A stretch of DNA of 64,000 nt from Rhipicephalus microplus (taxonomy: Eukaryota > Arthropoda > Arachnida > Ixodida > Ixodidae), in the NCBI RefSeq assembly GCF_043290135.1, contig NC_134710.1, positions 280,807,776 through 280,871,775 of the forward strand, in the 5' to 3' direction. The position numbers were made by a program, and so were the translations under genes. This document shows positions 35,547-47,592 of this stretch, one piece after another. Every line of letters begins with the position of its first letter. Positions within the stretch are counted from its first letter, which is position 1. The notes below the pieces were generated by a model. The model did not search any database. It had not been told where the DNA came from and worked only from the letters and a program-made list of their open reading frames with translations.

Positions 35547-38500
35547 GTGCCTGACTGCAGGCAGCAGCCCAGACCGCGCCGAAAGGCTACGGTCAGCCAT
35601 CCTTGGCCGGGCTGCATGACCACGGGAAGCGATCGTGATTGCAACAGCCCTCTAACTGTCACTCAGTTAAAGATTCCTGATCGACGTTCAAGGATTCCTG
35701 ATGGTCAATTAGGAGTGCTCTTACGGATTTGTTGACTGGGGAGCGTAATACTTACTCAAAAATTACAGTAACAGATGTGTTGCGAATGGTCATTGTGTCC
35801 TCGAAGACCATTGATGTGATACCACTGACTTGTTGTAGTGGACAGTGACTGGTCTAGCAGAGAGGTAGCAGAAATAAATCTTGAACTGCATGAAATGGAC
35901 AAGATGGCCACCATTTACCTCTGTCAAAGCTTAGCCATGGTAAATATTCTGTTCGCTCATGTAGGTCATGTTATATCTTACTTTCTAGGCACCCGGCCTT
36001 CACTGACCATAGCGGGACATAACGCATTTACTCTAAGCATCGGCCACCATAGACACCTGGAAAACGAGACGATCGCAGAAAACTTTGACGCACTCAAGCG
36101 TATTTCTCCAATGAAGTTCTTCGAGTGCTCACTGGGTGTCGCCACAAATATGTAAGCCGCCTATTGCCCTGCACCTTCCGCATGACAAATGCAATACCCG
36201 GACTAGTTTTGCAGCTTCCACTTGCTAAGCCAAGGGTCCCAATAAAATAGCGTGCTGTCCAGATACTCAAGATGGTAAAAGCACAGAGGGGGTGGGTGAG
36301 GGGGAGGCAATTTCAAGTTTGAAACAAAAGAATTGGAACATTGAAAAAAAAAGACGTGGCGTGAGTTTTCGCGATAACCATATCACATGCTAGTGCTATG
36401 AGTACTCGCATATGTGAGCACGAATGAAGCAATTGTTCCGTGTGATCACTTCGTATACCACACCACTGTGCTGCTGTTCTAAAACTGGAATGAAAATATC
36501 TGAAGTATCATGTGCACAAACTGATAAGATTCTGACAGGTCTACCGTCGCATTTATGAAAGCCCAGTAAGTGCGCAGGTGGGATGTGAAATTTCTGTCAC
36601 AAAAAGACTCCCAAGATCCCACATGCGTTTGTCTTAGAGGATTAGAATGCCGAAGCAGCCATATTTTTTCTCCTTCTCGGTCGACTATATTCCCTCGCCA
36701 AAGGCTTTGTGCACCTCATGTGGTTTGTCAGTTTCTCAGGGATCTGCCCAATTTAGACCAAGCGGTGATGACCCTTGATGACGTCATGATTTCAAAAAGT
36801 TTGGTGGTTTATGATGTCAACCAATGATTTTGTTTAGCACTTGTGTAGACAGATACAAGCACTTTTCGCGCTTGATAAGGCCTCCAAACTTTCCCGAATA
36901 TGTGTACTGTGCTGTGTATTTTGTAGGAGCGTGCGAATATTATCACCTTTTCACACTGAATTGAATACTACCTAAGGCATATCAAACAAATACCCACTTT
37001 TTAGAATAAAAATCTGCGTTAATATGATATCATTAGATTTGTTGTTCAAAGTTCAGTGGGTGCAATGCATCTGTTTTACAAAATAATTGCAGTGCGAGTG
37101 GAACTCGTTTTTTAGTTGAACAAATTGACTCATATGTGGCACTAAGTCCAAGCACTGCATTCGTGCATGTAAGTGTGAGACCGCCATCTAAGTATGAATG
37201 TTGCGCTGCCTGACCTCAGCTTTCCCTCTATCGGCTCACCACGCTTGCACCACATCATGACCGATGTCACCATGATCCCCACTAACACTTTTGAAGGTTT
37301 TAAGCAGCTATGTGAGAATTAAAAAGAAAGTGGCAACTGATACATCTGTTCAGCGATGCATGAGGCTAGTAATCTTTTGGCTGGCTAATTCCTTCCGCCG
37401 TTCATGCCCATTAAATCACAATTTTTTCGCTCACTGCAAGGCATGTAAAAGGGTTTTGTGTAATGATAACCAGGAAGTAGTAAAAGATAGTTTTCCGGTC
37501 AGCTTCTGTATGTAGCGACGTAAGTATCAAGTGCACCATGCGCAACACCCACAGTATATGTGCAGAGGGGTCCACTGTTAAAGGTAACGCCAGAGCACGT
37601 GTGATCTGCTTTGATGTTTTTTGCAAGCTGTCACATCTATAGTAGCCACGGGATCAAGTAGAGGAGGTGACATTTAAGATCCCCTAAAACGGGTTTGGAA
37701 ACCTCGCCAGCTATGGCTCGTGTCTCTCAACTTACTACATTCCCCCAGTAGGGTTTGTTGAACGAATATGAATAGCACCGGCAGTGAGTAATGCTACCGG
37801 CTGGAGAGTAAAGCCCCGAAAGGGGGGCTATCTTAGCACTTCTGTTGAAGGGAGAGTGCATGATGTAAAGCAGAAGTGGAGAAAGGGAAATAGCAGGACA
37901 AGACATCTGACATCATGCCCATCAATGTGCTGCCTCACAAAGACTGGTGTGCAGCTGCGGCCTGCTAGCAATGTTTCAAAAATACAGGCAGATCTTGAGA
38001 AACACTGAAAGTAAGTGGTTTATCGGAACAGAGGCAGCTCTCAAGTGGAATTTCAATGCTTTCGTCTTTTTTTTCTGTTTTTGTTCAGTGTGATTTCAGA
38101 TCTGACAGAGGCATTTTAGAGTGATGCATATTAGAGTAATTTGTGTGTCAGAAAGACAGTTTGTTGTAAACTAAATGTCGTAAAATGCAGGTATTCGGTT
38201 GCTTTGCACGAGGCAAAATGTCGCTAACATAAGTTTTACCGGTATAATGACGGCTAGGCATTTTACGTGAGTTAGCCATGTTTTGCTGTGAATTTGTAGC
38301 TTAACATTATATACAAGGGAATACTGCTTCCAAGGCACTGATACAGTGTCTTCATGACGAAGAAGTACATAAAGTTTTAATCTTGTTCTAGAAAGTGTAG
38401 AGGAAAAAACTAAGGTTGTCCTATAGTAAAAAATTGGAAAATTTTACTCAAGGCAAATGCCTGAAATTGGATCAAGTTTGTTTTGATGCTTTAAATTTAG

Positions 38501-38915
38501 AAAGGGCAATCTGATTCAGTGAGTAGCACTGGTTGATCTAACTACTATTCAAACATTTGGTAGTCAACTGTTGCACTTTTTGAATTTACACTGGGGGTGT
38601 AGCCAAATAGAAGAGAAGCATAGATAACAATTTTCAAGAAAACAGTTCTCTGGCAATAGCAAAACTATGGGATGGTAGATAATTGACAGTCAACGCATGG
38701 AATGAATGCTGATTAGCTATGTTTATTTTGCCTGAGGAGGGAATTATGTACGCCAAAATAGAAAGCAAGTCTATAAATATTTATTTTTTGTTTGGATAAA
38801 CAATTTTTTTTCTCTGGAAATATTTGAACATATACCAAATTAACATGGAAGTTAAACTCTACTCTTAGTGATTATATTATTGATATATATTATTAAACTA
38901 TTGAAGAAATAAAAG

Positions 38916-38917
<2 letters not shown>
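35547..38917. other. Unassigned region
   Basis: About 3.4 kb, increasingly AT-rich, with only short frames (such as 35838-36155 and 37784-38008) that show no motif. No RNA gene or known repeat is seen. Confidence 0.3.

Positions 38918-38983
<66 letters not shown>
38918..38983. repeat. (ATT)n microsatellite
   Basis: About 22 ATT units. Confidence 0.97.
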
Positions 38984-39113
38984 TACTCCGACTTTACACA
39001 ACAAAATATAACAAATCTACTCAGACATTTCACCTCCTAGGTGAGTGGTATCCTGAGTGTGCACTGGAACCCAATGTGTGGAGGTGACCAGATTCACTGA
39101 TTGTCTCGTGTGT

Positions 39114-39745
39114 CTACTCATCCGGATGGAGGCCGTGATTGTTGTTGCACGCAGGCTGGTCACGACGGTCTAACCACGGCTCGAAAAACGTTCTCTTCCC
39201 TCTCTTTTGTTCCTGAGCCAGCGTCATCGAATTACCAATGTCGAAGGCATGCCCTATTTTCAAGCAGTGTTTGATGAGTTTTCTCTGAGAATGCGTGGTA
39301 TTTGTGATGTCCGCTTTGTGTTCATAAAACTCCTTGACCACTTTCTGCCAGTTTTGCAAATATAAGTGGTGTCGCAGCCACCGCACAGGAACTTGTAAAC
39401 AACCCTGTTTGGATCATTCTCTAGTTTTGCGGTGTCGCAGCCACCGCACAGGAACTTGTAAACAACCCTGTTTTGATCATTCGCCGGGGTGCTGTCTTTG
39501 GGCTTAGAAAGCACGTTTACCAAGGTACGATGATGCATGAAAATTGTTTTAATTGCCAGTGGACAAAGTGCTATTCGAACAAAGTCTGAAAAATTTTGCG
39601 TCAGATACAGAAACAAAGTGTTTTGTGTTTTTTCACGACACACTCTTTGTTTCCTTTTGCAAGTGTTTCAGGGTGTCATTGATAAAGCTGTTCGGATAAT
39701 CCCTTCATTACAATTCACCAACCTCGTTTTCCATCTATATGACTG
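39114..39745 (-). pseudogene. Penelope-like element C-terminus with GIY-YIG endonuclease, internal duplication
   Basis: Reading on the minus strand: IALCPLAIKTIFMHHRTL, then NRVVYKFLCGGCDT twice, then TYICKTGRKWSRSFMNTK and a His/Lys-rich end. The VVYK-C--CD-TYI--TGR pattern is the start of the GIY-YIG nuclease of Penelope-like retroelements, with YIC replacing the usual YIG. The doubled block is an exact-period 63-bp tandem duplication (39368-39430 and 39431 onward), so the zinc-like CGGCD motif appears twice. The sequence past 39386 continues in another frame, so a frameshift is present. The RT is absent. An inverted second copy lies directly upstream at 39749. Confidence 0.72.
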
Positions 39746-39748
39746 CAA

Positions 39749-40080
39749 GTGCTGATCAGCGATGTATGCGACACCACATGCACGAGTGAAATAGGCTGGA
39801 AGCGACCAACAGGGCTCGAAGAGCACAAAGAAGACATTGCAAAAGCCCTCCACGCCACGCAATATAAGACAAAACTAGTCGAACGCTGCTCGATTATGGG
39901 ACACGCCTTCGACTTCAGTAATGAGAAAATGCTAGCTTGGTAACAAAATTGGGGGAAGAGAAATTTTCTCGAGTCGTGATTCATTAGTGTGACAAGTTGG
40001 CGCACGATAACAACCGCGGCCACAAACTAAGCGACATACGAGACAATCAGCAAACTGTGTAACCTTCACTCATTTGGTGC
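39749..40080 (+). pseudogene. Penelope-like element C-terminal fragment, inverted to its neighbour
   Basis: Frame 39749-39943 gives VCDTTCTSEIGWKRPTGLEE then HKEDIAKALHATQYKTKLVE and RCSIMGHAFDF. These match the GIY-YIG C-terminal region seen on the minus strand at 39114-39400 (CDTTYICKTGRKW; KHCLKIGHAFDIGN). Several key residues are altered, and stops follow near 39941. Both fragments point away from a common centre at about 39747. Confidence 0.62.
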
Positions 40081-42392
40081 CAGGGCATACTGAGAGTGCC
40101 GGCTGTATATTTCGCGAAACATCTATGTAGTTTTTGCTATATTTTGCTGTGTTAAGTATAAGTCTATGTTTTTAATCATGAACTGGCCTGTCTTTTGGAA
40201 CAATTTCACATCTGCTCCTTACTTAAAACTCTGCTGCATACTCTGGTGTGCCAAAAAAACATGCTGATAAATATATTTCAAAGTTTTCAATAAATTGTTT
40301 TATTTTCTTTTAGGTACATATGCACGTGCCGGAAGAAGAAAATGAGCAGCAGAATTTTATCTCATTTTGCCACCAATAGAGCTGATGAAAAGTGACGGAT
40401 AGGAATACTATGCTGTGAGTGCCATCTGTTTGGTAAGCACCATTATATATGGCAATTTTAAACTACTAACAATTTCCTTTTTGCCTCATTTATAATAATA
40501 ACTCAACAAACATTGCCACCCTGAAAATAACTAGGTAGATTGAATATGTTTGAGCTGAATAACTGAAATAAGACTGTAAATAACCTCGAAATGTTGATTC
40601 TTTGCCTCTATAATAAGTAAGGAGCCAATCATTCAGCTCAATAAAGCTTCAGATTTCATACTTGCACTAATTAAGTTTCCTCACTACTGTACTTTTTCAG
40701 TGTTAGATTGTTACATAGCTTTCTGTCAGTCCTGGCACAGCTTACATAGGATGTTGCAGACACATTTTTTTGTCAGCCGATTCTCTGAATGTTTTTAGAG
40801 AAGTGTTCCCACTTAATTATTTTGTTTGCTTGATAAGCTACTAGCGTGGGTCTAATCACTTCCTCTTTATAATTCAGTCCCTCATTGCCAACCGATTGCC
40901 TGGCATCATGGCTTGTTTCACGGTCGTCATAGCCATCACTCTGCAATTGCTGTTTGCCGACATCATCGACAGTCTACCCCTCTTGGACGTATCCTGACCT
41001 GGCGAGCTTGTTCGCTCAAGTCGAACCACATTGGCAAAGTCTCGAGCAAAGACTGGCTACTTCAACATGCTGCTCAGTTTGTATAAGTGAACTCCACTGG
41101 GCATGTGAACTGTTGTGATGATACGGCTGCATTGCTTCTCTGGTGGTTATGCAGGTTAGTATCAATTTGTCATTCTACTCTAAAAGATTGTATTTCCTGT
41201 GCCTGCTGCTGTTCGTGTGCCCACAAGTATGACTCTATGTTTATCCGTACTTGACATTTATGGCATTATATTTTTGTGAGAAATAGGGTACTCGGTCATA
41301 ATACTCGTTCTGAATACCTTCAAAAAATCAACTTCCTTCCTAACGACTTCTGCAAACAAGTGAGAGTACTTTGCCACTCATCCAAAGATGCGCATAACCA
41401 CTCGCTACAAAGTATCAAATTGGAAGCTGCATTCATTGCAAATACAAAAAAGTTGAAGTACTAAAATTAGTGACACACACTACGCAAGAAGTGCATAAAT
41501 GAAAAATACTAGACAGTTATGCAGAGCAGTGCATAACAATGTAAAGATAACTTGGAAAGCACCCAGCGACAAAGCAACGATGATCTTGAAACGTAACGTT
41601 TATTTTTGAGTTAGGTGGAGCATAATCAGAAGTTCAAGTTTTTTGCCACGTTGAAGCACCCGGCTTTACTACGGCCATGCGCGTGAAGCAGACGACACGC
41701 GCTAGCTCACCTGACGCAATGCGCGCGACGGTATCATTTTCGCAGCCCAGCCGCACGGCGAATGAGTGATGCGTCTTGGTGCCGCCGCTTAACAGCGCTC
41801 GCCGCTCTAAAAGCCACGTGCTCCCGTGTTCGCTCTCAAAAAGATTACGACTGTACATCTGTATTTTATCTGCGACGTCCATGTGTCGATAGGCCATGAA
41901 TACTCGTCCAGTGAGCTGTTGACACATCTATAACTTTGACCAAATCGCTGTGAAATGCCCGCATCATCAGCAGAAGTATAATTGTTCCTATATTCGCCTG
42001 TTGATGTGACGATGAGGGGCTTGTGTACAGAGTTTAGTTGCTTGAATTTGTTCATGTGTGCTATGAAAAAGTGGTCAATGACACGTCCGTTTCTCGTTCT
42101 GGGCACGGCATCTTGGGGGATATTTCTACATAAAAATGTATTTCATACATTGTGCAAACAAGATCTAGTTGTTTTCTGAAATATCCTTAATAAGGTCCTC
42201 AGCAGTATTGAGAAGCGGTAAGCATTTATGCAACGCTTATGCAGTGAGGATGATGGATCTCAACTCTGCTATAGACAAATGATCTCCAGTGGATTGCGCT
42301 TCACTACAATTGCCAATAACATGGAGTGATGGCTGCACGATGGAAGTACGTATGTACCGTCTATAAGAGTGAATAGCCAGCACTGCAAACTA
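40081..42392. other. Unassigned region
   Basis: AT-rich, without recognised genes. A 99-codon minus-strand frame (41807-42106) shows no motif. Splice-like sites near 40310 (CTTTTAG/GTACAT) have no coding context. Confidence 0.3.
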
Positions 42393-42403
42393 AATCGACG
42401 TTT

Positions 42404-42639
42404 AATTGATATGTGGGGTTTAACGTCCCAAAACCACCATATGATTGTGAGAGATGCCGTAGTAAAGGCTTCCAGAAATTTCGACCACCTTGGCTTTTTA
42501 ACGTGCACTCAAATCTGAGCACACGGGCTACAATATTTCCGCCTCCATTGGAAATGCCGCCACCGCAGCCGGGATTTGATCCCGCGACCTGCGGGTCAGC
42601 AGCCGAGTACCTTAGCCACTAGACCACCACGGCGGGGCC
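42404..42639 (-). mobile_element. Ruka-like SINE
   Basis: Complete on the minus strand with moderate divergence. Flanks AATCGACGTTT (42393-42403) and AATTCACGTTT (42642-42652) match at 9 of 11, a possible target duplication. The right flank is the start of a family 2 SINE-like repeat. Confidence 0.88.
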
Positions 42640-42647
42640 AGAATTCA

Positions 42648-42810
42648 CGTTTCACGAACATTACGGTCTATTTAAAAACCAGTTCTGAGACCTAGCGTGG
42701 CTCTGTGGTAGAATACTTGAGTGCCACGCAGAATGTGAGGTTCGATTCCAGCTGGAACCATGATAAAGTCTTTGCGTTCGTTAGGTCGCTGCCAGTGCCA
42801 ATGTCGCTTT
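42648..42810 (+). mobile_element. tRNA-derived SINE-like repeat, family 2, copy 2
   Basis: Box A-like GTGGCTCTGTGGTAGAATAC and box B-like GAGGTTCGATTCC, with CACGCAGAATG between them. It aligns with 5968-6106. Because the head and surrounding bases are shared by two separated loci, this is a dispersed family rather than a tRNA gene. Confidence 0.62.
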
Positions 42811-42874
42811 TAAGGGTGAAGATTCTTAAGGCCGACTTGGTCGGCTACAACCCTGCCCTAATAAACAGAGACGC

Positions 42875-43074
42875 CCCGTCACGGTGGTCTAGTGGCTGAG
42901 CTACTCAGCTTCTGACCCGCAGGTCGCGGGATCGAGTGCCGGCAGTGGCGGTTTCATTTTCGATGAAGACGAAAATGCTGTAGGCCAGTGTGCTCAGATT
43001 TGGGCGCACGTTAAAGAACCCCAGGTGGTCGAAATTTCCGGAGTCCTCCACTACGACGCCTCTCATAATCATAT
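42875..43074 (+). mobile_element. Ruka-like SINE, head and body half, split by a LINE
   Basis: Starts GCCCCGTCACGGTGGTCTAG, has box B-like GGGATCGAGTGCC, and runs through CCCAGGTGGTCGAAATTTCC to CATAATCATAT. The remaining tail of the same copy is at 44652-44696, beyond the LINE insertion. Confidence 0.9.
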
Positions 43075-44651
43075 TTATTTATTTATTTATTTACTCTCAG
43101 GGCCCAAGGGCATTACAGAGAGGAGTGGGGGTTAAAACACTCTACAGGTATACAATGCAGCAGAAGTGTGGTTACACATATGAAACATATTTGAAATATC
43201 CACATAAACTGGAAAAAAAAGTAAACAAACAACAGAAAGGAGAAATCAAAAGGCGCAAAATTAAAAACATTTGCCGTACACGGGAACAACCGAGCAGGAT
43301 TTACACAAAACCGCGGAATTCGCGGAAAAAAAAATTCAGGTAATATGGCCACTAATAGCCACCTTGAAATTAGCTGGATTAATTATTGAAGCAATGCAGG
43401 TGGGGAGGTGGTTCCAGTCCGAGCTGGTTTTGGGAATAAATGAGTTGAAATAATAGTTTGTCCGGCTGCTGGGTACGCCAACCTTGAACTGACGGTCGTT
43501 TCTTGTCGAATGATAAGTAGGAGGAAAAAGCATCGAATCTTTGAGCGTTGAATTGGCGTGATAAATTTTATGAAAAAGACAAAGCCGTGATATTTTCCTG
43601 CGAACAGACAGATCAAGTAGGTTAAGGGAAGATTTCAAGGACGAGACGCTAGCCGTACGAAAATAGTTTGATAAGATGAAGCGTGCGGAACGATTCTGGA
43701 CAGCTTCGATATCATGGAGTAACGAGTTGATATGCGGGTCCCAGATCGACGACGCATACTCCAGCTTTGGTCGAACTAAAGTTTTGTATAAAACGAGTTT
43801 TATATCTGCTGGTGCAAGAGCAAAGTTTCGTCGTAAAAAACCGAGCATGCGGTTAGCGTCGCTTGTGATATGATCGATGTGTGTTTGCCAAGAAAGGTTA
43901 TCCGAGATGTACACGCCAAGATATTTGTAACATGACACTTTGGTTAGGGGGTCGTGGTTGAGTATGTAGGTGCACGCTGTAGTATTATGTTTTTGACGGG
44001 TTACTCGCATTACTTTGCACTTATTTGTGTTCAGTTTCATTAACCATGTATCGCACCAGGTAGAAATCTTATTAAGGTCAGATTGTAGCGCACTTTGGTC
44101 GGCGGAATCCAAAATTTCTCTGTAAATTACGCAGTCGTCCGCGAAGAGTCTAATAGTTGATGATAGTGTATTCGGCAAGTCATTAATATAAATTAAGAAT
44201 AATAGGGGACCTAAGACAGAACCTTGCGGCACACCAGACGTAACAGAGCAGTGCGTGGAAATAAAGCCATTAGCAACTACGTATTGTGGGCGGTTACTTA
44301 AAAAACACTCCAACCATTTGAGAATATTTACATCTAGATTGATTGAGTTTAATTTAGAAAGCAGTAGTTTATGACAAACGGTATCGAATGCTTTCGCGAA
44401 GTCGATAAATACGCAGTCGATAACTGAAGAACGGTCAGCGGCGCAAAATAGGTCGTTAGTGAGGCTAAGTAGCTGAGTTTCACAGGAGTAATTTTTTCTG
44501 AAACCATGTTGGAATTCGCTAAAAAAGGAATTGTTTTCGAGAAAGCGGACTAAATGGCTGTAGATAATGTGCTCAACAATTTTACATGGTGCACTGATGA
44601 GCGATATGGGTCTGTAATTGATGGGATTGTGAGTGTTACCTGTTTTGGGCA
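43075..44651 (-). mobile_element. CR1/Jockey-type LINE inserted in a Ruka, 5'-truncated
   Basis: The 3' tail is (AAAT)n (43075-43095 on the complement). The 5' end falls just before the RT. The tetranucleotide ATAT at 43071-43074 and 44652-44655 appears to be the target duplication. The long intact frame suggests a young insertion. Its insertion splits one Ruka into 42875-43074 and 44652-44696. Confidence 0.9.
43336..44651 (-). CDS. LINE reverse transcriptase, partial but open (about 438 codons)
   Basis: An open minus-strand frame with LINE RT blocks in order: INYRPISLISAPCKIVEHII, FSEFQHGFRKNYSCETQLL, FIDFAKAFDTVCHKLLL, TSGVPQGSVLGPLLFLIYIN, the catalytic IRLFADDCVIY, then YKYLGVYISDNLSW. 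It ends with a WNHLPTCIASI-type C-terminus and a stop at 43336-43338. The protein would copy LINE RNA into DNA at the target site. The endonuclease part and N-terminal RT are missing because the copy is 5'-truncated. The first codon reads TTG in mid-domain, so this is not a true start. No internal stop is present over the whole piece. Confidence 0.9.
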
Positions 44652-44696
44652 ATATGGTGGTTTGGGGACGTTAAACCCCACAAATTAATCAAATCA
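44652..44696 (+). mobile_element. Ruka-like SINE, tail half of the split copy
   Basis: ATATGGTGGTTTGGGGACG then TTAAACCCCACAAATTAATC is the 3' end of Ruka and completes the copy that begins at 42875. Confidence 0.9.
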
Positions 44697-44847
44697 ACAA
44701 CACACAAACGAATACTGAACACCTACCCAGAAAAACAAAATGTGTAAACAGCCTACTTGTGGCTTATCTACTATACGAGCGCAAAATACCTGACCACCAC
44801 ACCATCCGTCTGTTCATCTTTCCATGCGTCTGTCCATCCGTTTCGAT

Positions 44848-44935
44848 CAGCTCGCCATTCTTCGCGTGACATTTCAATATTTTTCTATCGCATTCATTGC
44901 TTCGCCTTCGCGGAAAAGCTGTGACTTATTTATTT
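44848..44935 (+). repeat. Dispersed repeat segment, pairs with 61047-61135
   Basis: CGTTTCGATCAGCTCGCCAT through CATTCATTGCTTCGCCT aligns with 61045-61130 (CGTTTCGATCTACTTGCCAT through TTCATTGCTTCGTCT) in the same orientation. Class unknown. Confidence 0.5.
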
Positions 44936-45015
44936 TTAGGTACCATTACTTCCTGGAAATTGCAAGATAATCAATTGATTACTTTTCTTTGCATTATGAG
45001 TGAAGGTTTAAAGCT

Positions 45016-45266
45016 GATTTGATTGATATAATTGTTATGTGGTGTTTAACGGCCCAAAACCACCATATGAATATGAAAGACGCCGTAGTGGACGGCTCCA
45101 GAAATTTTTACCACCTGAGAATTTTTAACGTGCTCACAAATCTGAGCACATGGGCCTACAACATTTCCACCTCTATCGGAAACACAGCCACTGCAGCCGG
45201 GATTCGATCCCACGACCTGCGGGTCAGCAGCCGAGTACCTTAGCCACTAGACCACCATGGCGGGGC
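45016..45266 (-). mobile_element. Ruka-like SINE
   Basis: Complete on the minus strand, with a small insertion in the tail (TATAATTGTTATGTGG). Flanks GAAGGTTTAAAGCT (45002-45015) and GAAGATCTAAAGGT (45267-45280) agree at 11 of 14. Confidence 0.9.
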
Positions 45267-46150
45267 GAAGATCTAAAGGTATTGGAGCAGAACTAAAATT
45301 ATGCAGTTTATAGCATTACTGTTAGGAATTCGGATGGATGCCAATTCACTCAAAAGTTAGGGGCTCGTGGTTATATATTTTGAAAAGTTTTATTATTACA
45401 CCACTTTAATTAAAGCTGCTTCAGTTCAAAGAGCTTCAAAGTGGAAAAAAACTGATGTATGGCATATGTGAACATCTCTTTTTTTCATTACAAAAACAGA
45501 GCCGTTCAATCACCAAAAATGTATAGGACGTATGGGGCCTACCCGGTGCCCCTTTACGGGTAATATTTTGGGACAATGAGTGCTCGGCAAGTGCCTTTGT
45601 GTTACAGGTTTTCTTGAGAAACCTCAATATCTAAGCACAGATGAACAGTGAACAAATGACAAGTACTGTTCTCGATAGGTTATATTTGCCGTAAACAGCA
45701 AACTGTGACCTTACATTTAGCCTATCTCTACAATAAAGTCTATTATAAAACCTTTTTTTTTTGTGGCTGCAGTGAAAAATGGTTCTATTACGTGACCTGA
45801 ATGAAAGGCAAAGAAGCGTTGCCCCGTAACAAGGAGCGCAAAGTAAACAGGAACAGATTCGCATTGACAGTGTAGACAACAGAAACACCACCTCTGTCCT
45901 GATTTATTCTCGAATTTCATCGCTGCGCCATGCGACACGTGTGAAATGACGCTATTCGGAACGCGCTCGTGGGTTCCATTTCATACTATTCAAGGTTGTA
46001 CGTAAGTGCATGTGTTGTTTTTATATCTTATTGGAAAAAATGCCAAGCTTGCATTCGTAGATTTCATGGATGTATTACGCGATCGTTATCACGCACATCT
46101 TACTTTTTCTACTCTTTTCGGGTAACGACATTGCGAGGGTTCGCCTAAGG
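45267..46150. other. Unassigned stretch
   Basis: AT-rich, with minus-strand frames at 45631-45938 that show no motif. It lies upstream of the candidate gene that follows. Confidence 0.3.
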
Positions 46151-46153
46151 ATG

Positions 46154-46161
46154 TATATATA
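46154..46161 (+). promoter_or_regulatory. Possible TATA box of the proline-rich gene
   Basis: TATATATA followed by AGTCCCGTTG, about 220 bp before the long coding frame. An ATG at 46206 opens a 22-codon frame that could include a first exon. TA-rich sequence is common in this window, so this is only suggestive. Confidence 0.3.
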
Positions 46162-46379
46162 GTCCCGTTGTAATACATACTAGCTGGCATTACATCGGCA
46201 TCTTGATGATAGAAAGCACTGCACGGTACTGTGAGGTTTTTGATTACCGGCGGGTCGACTACATTGATATATGCAGGTTTTGGCTATAGGCATAACGGCG
46301 ACACGCCAACGTAGTTCCTGTATGTTATTCTGCACCTTGAAAGTCGTAAGCTGCTAAACATTTTCATGTTTGATCTCGA

Positions 46380-47027
46380 GTGTCAGCTAACACCTACGCG
46401 ACAAACGTACGTGAACGTGTTGGAAGGCGGTCAAACAGCGACTATGATTCATGGAACAGTCATGAAAACACCTCGGACGTCCGAAGAATTCCCAGGGTAC
46501 AAGTGAACTTGGTTCGCCGGCCACGTTTTCCATGCTCGCCGACGAACCCAAATCAACGGCCACGGTCACCGACGCCCCCACAGTACGCACCAACGGATAA
46601 TCAGCGGCGAAGTTCTCCATCGCCCCCGTTCGCAGCAACGGACAATCTACGGCCACATTCCCTAGCACACCCGCATTCCCCAATGGACATCCATCGGCGT
46701 TCCCCATGTGCGCCAGTGCTCATCAATTTACCGCCACGGTCACCAGCACCTTCATACGCGCCAAGGGGCGTCAATATACACCCACATCCTCCACTGCCCT
46801 CCTACCAGGAGTCCGCGTTTGACGTCACCATCGCCACATCTCTCACTCAAGACGATATGGCACCTGCTGAATGGCGGTACTTCATGGAAACTAGTGACTT
46901 ATGGACGAAAAAGTGCTTACATCTGATCCGTCGTTTTGTGGTGTTCGGATTCGGTGTGTTAAGTGGTATACTTCTGGGTATGGTGCTTTTTGCACGTAAT
47001 CCTGAATTATGCAAGATCCGCGCCTAA
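46380..47027 (+). CDS. Proline-rich protein with C-terminal membrane anchor, 5' incomplete
   Basis: An open frame of 215 codons ending at TAA 47025-47027, with a stop just upstream at 46371-46373 and no early ATG. The true start therefore probably lies in an upstream exon; the pre-frame sequence TTTTCATGTTTGATCTCGAG and a TGTCAG at 46381 offer acceptors. Residues about 50-150 are Pro/Arg/Ser/His-rich in degenerate 15-residue repeats (for example PTDNQRRSSPSPPFA then ATDNLRPHSLAHPHS). Residues about 186-205 form one hydrophobic segment (FVVFGFGVLSGILLGMVLFA) preceded by IRR and followed by only about ten residues, as in tail-anchored proteins. It has no transposon motif. An AATAAA at about 47550 could end the transcript. 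Function unknown; it could also be a secreted-pathway type II protein. Confidence 0.5.
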   Translation: MSANTYATNVRERVGRRSNSDYDSWNSHENTSDVRRIPRVQVNLVRRPRFPCSPTNPNQRPRSPTPPQYAPTDNQRRSSPSPPFAATDNLRPHSLAHPHSPMDIHRRSPCAPVLINLPPRSPAPSYAPRGVNIHPHPPLPSYQESAFDVTIATSLTQDDMAPAEWRYFMETSDLWTKKCLHLIRRFVVFGFGVLSGILLGMVLFARNPELCKIRA

Positions 47028-47548
47028 GAACTTACCGAAGACGTTCGTCTAGACAGTAAAAGCATTCAGCCTTGCCCTGTATGTGGGCGTGCTAGCACGT
47101 ATATTAGCCGACAATAGCTTTCCTCGTTGTCACGAGATGGATGGTTCTCGCCTTGTACTACACTGCTATCATTCTAGAAGGAAAAATGAAGAGGAAGAAA
47201 CAAAGTATGTGACCTAGTACGCGTCTTTGTGTGAGCCATTGCTATGTGTACGACATTAGCATTGTACATCAGTTTTAATACCATACAAACATAAATCTAG
47301 TTGTGAAACTAAAAGTTTTGATTCTTACTACGAATTTCAAGTCACGTTTATTTCACTTTTAGTGCTTTTTTGTTTTTATCACCTAAGCACGTTCTTCGTT
47401 GCTCATGTTTTATCGCTGTAGATGCGTTATCGATTCCTTAGTATAGATCTTCAATGTCTGACTGATTTTACACTGAACTACAAACGCCGCACGTAAAGAC
47501 ATCCCACCAGTGCTAAGCATTTTTCTAGCATCCACTCCTTGTCATGGT

Positions 47549-47556
47549 AATAAAAG
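47549..47556 (+). terminator. Possible polyadenylation signal
   Basis: GGTAATAAAAGAGCC followed by a T/G-rich stretch, about 520 bp after the stop of the proline-rich frame. Confidence 0.35.
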
Positions 47557-47592
47557 AGCCTTTTCTTCAAGTTTACCTGTGTTCAATAATTA

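Noticed and set aside
41807..42106. 99-codon minus-strand frame
   Set aside because: No recognised motif, and it overlaps another frame with no clear preference.
42875..42960. Possible tRNA genes from box A and box B sequences
   Set aside because: The boxes occur within dispersed SINE heads with SINE bodies attached and imperfect stems, so no tRNA gene is called anywhere.
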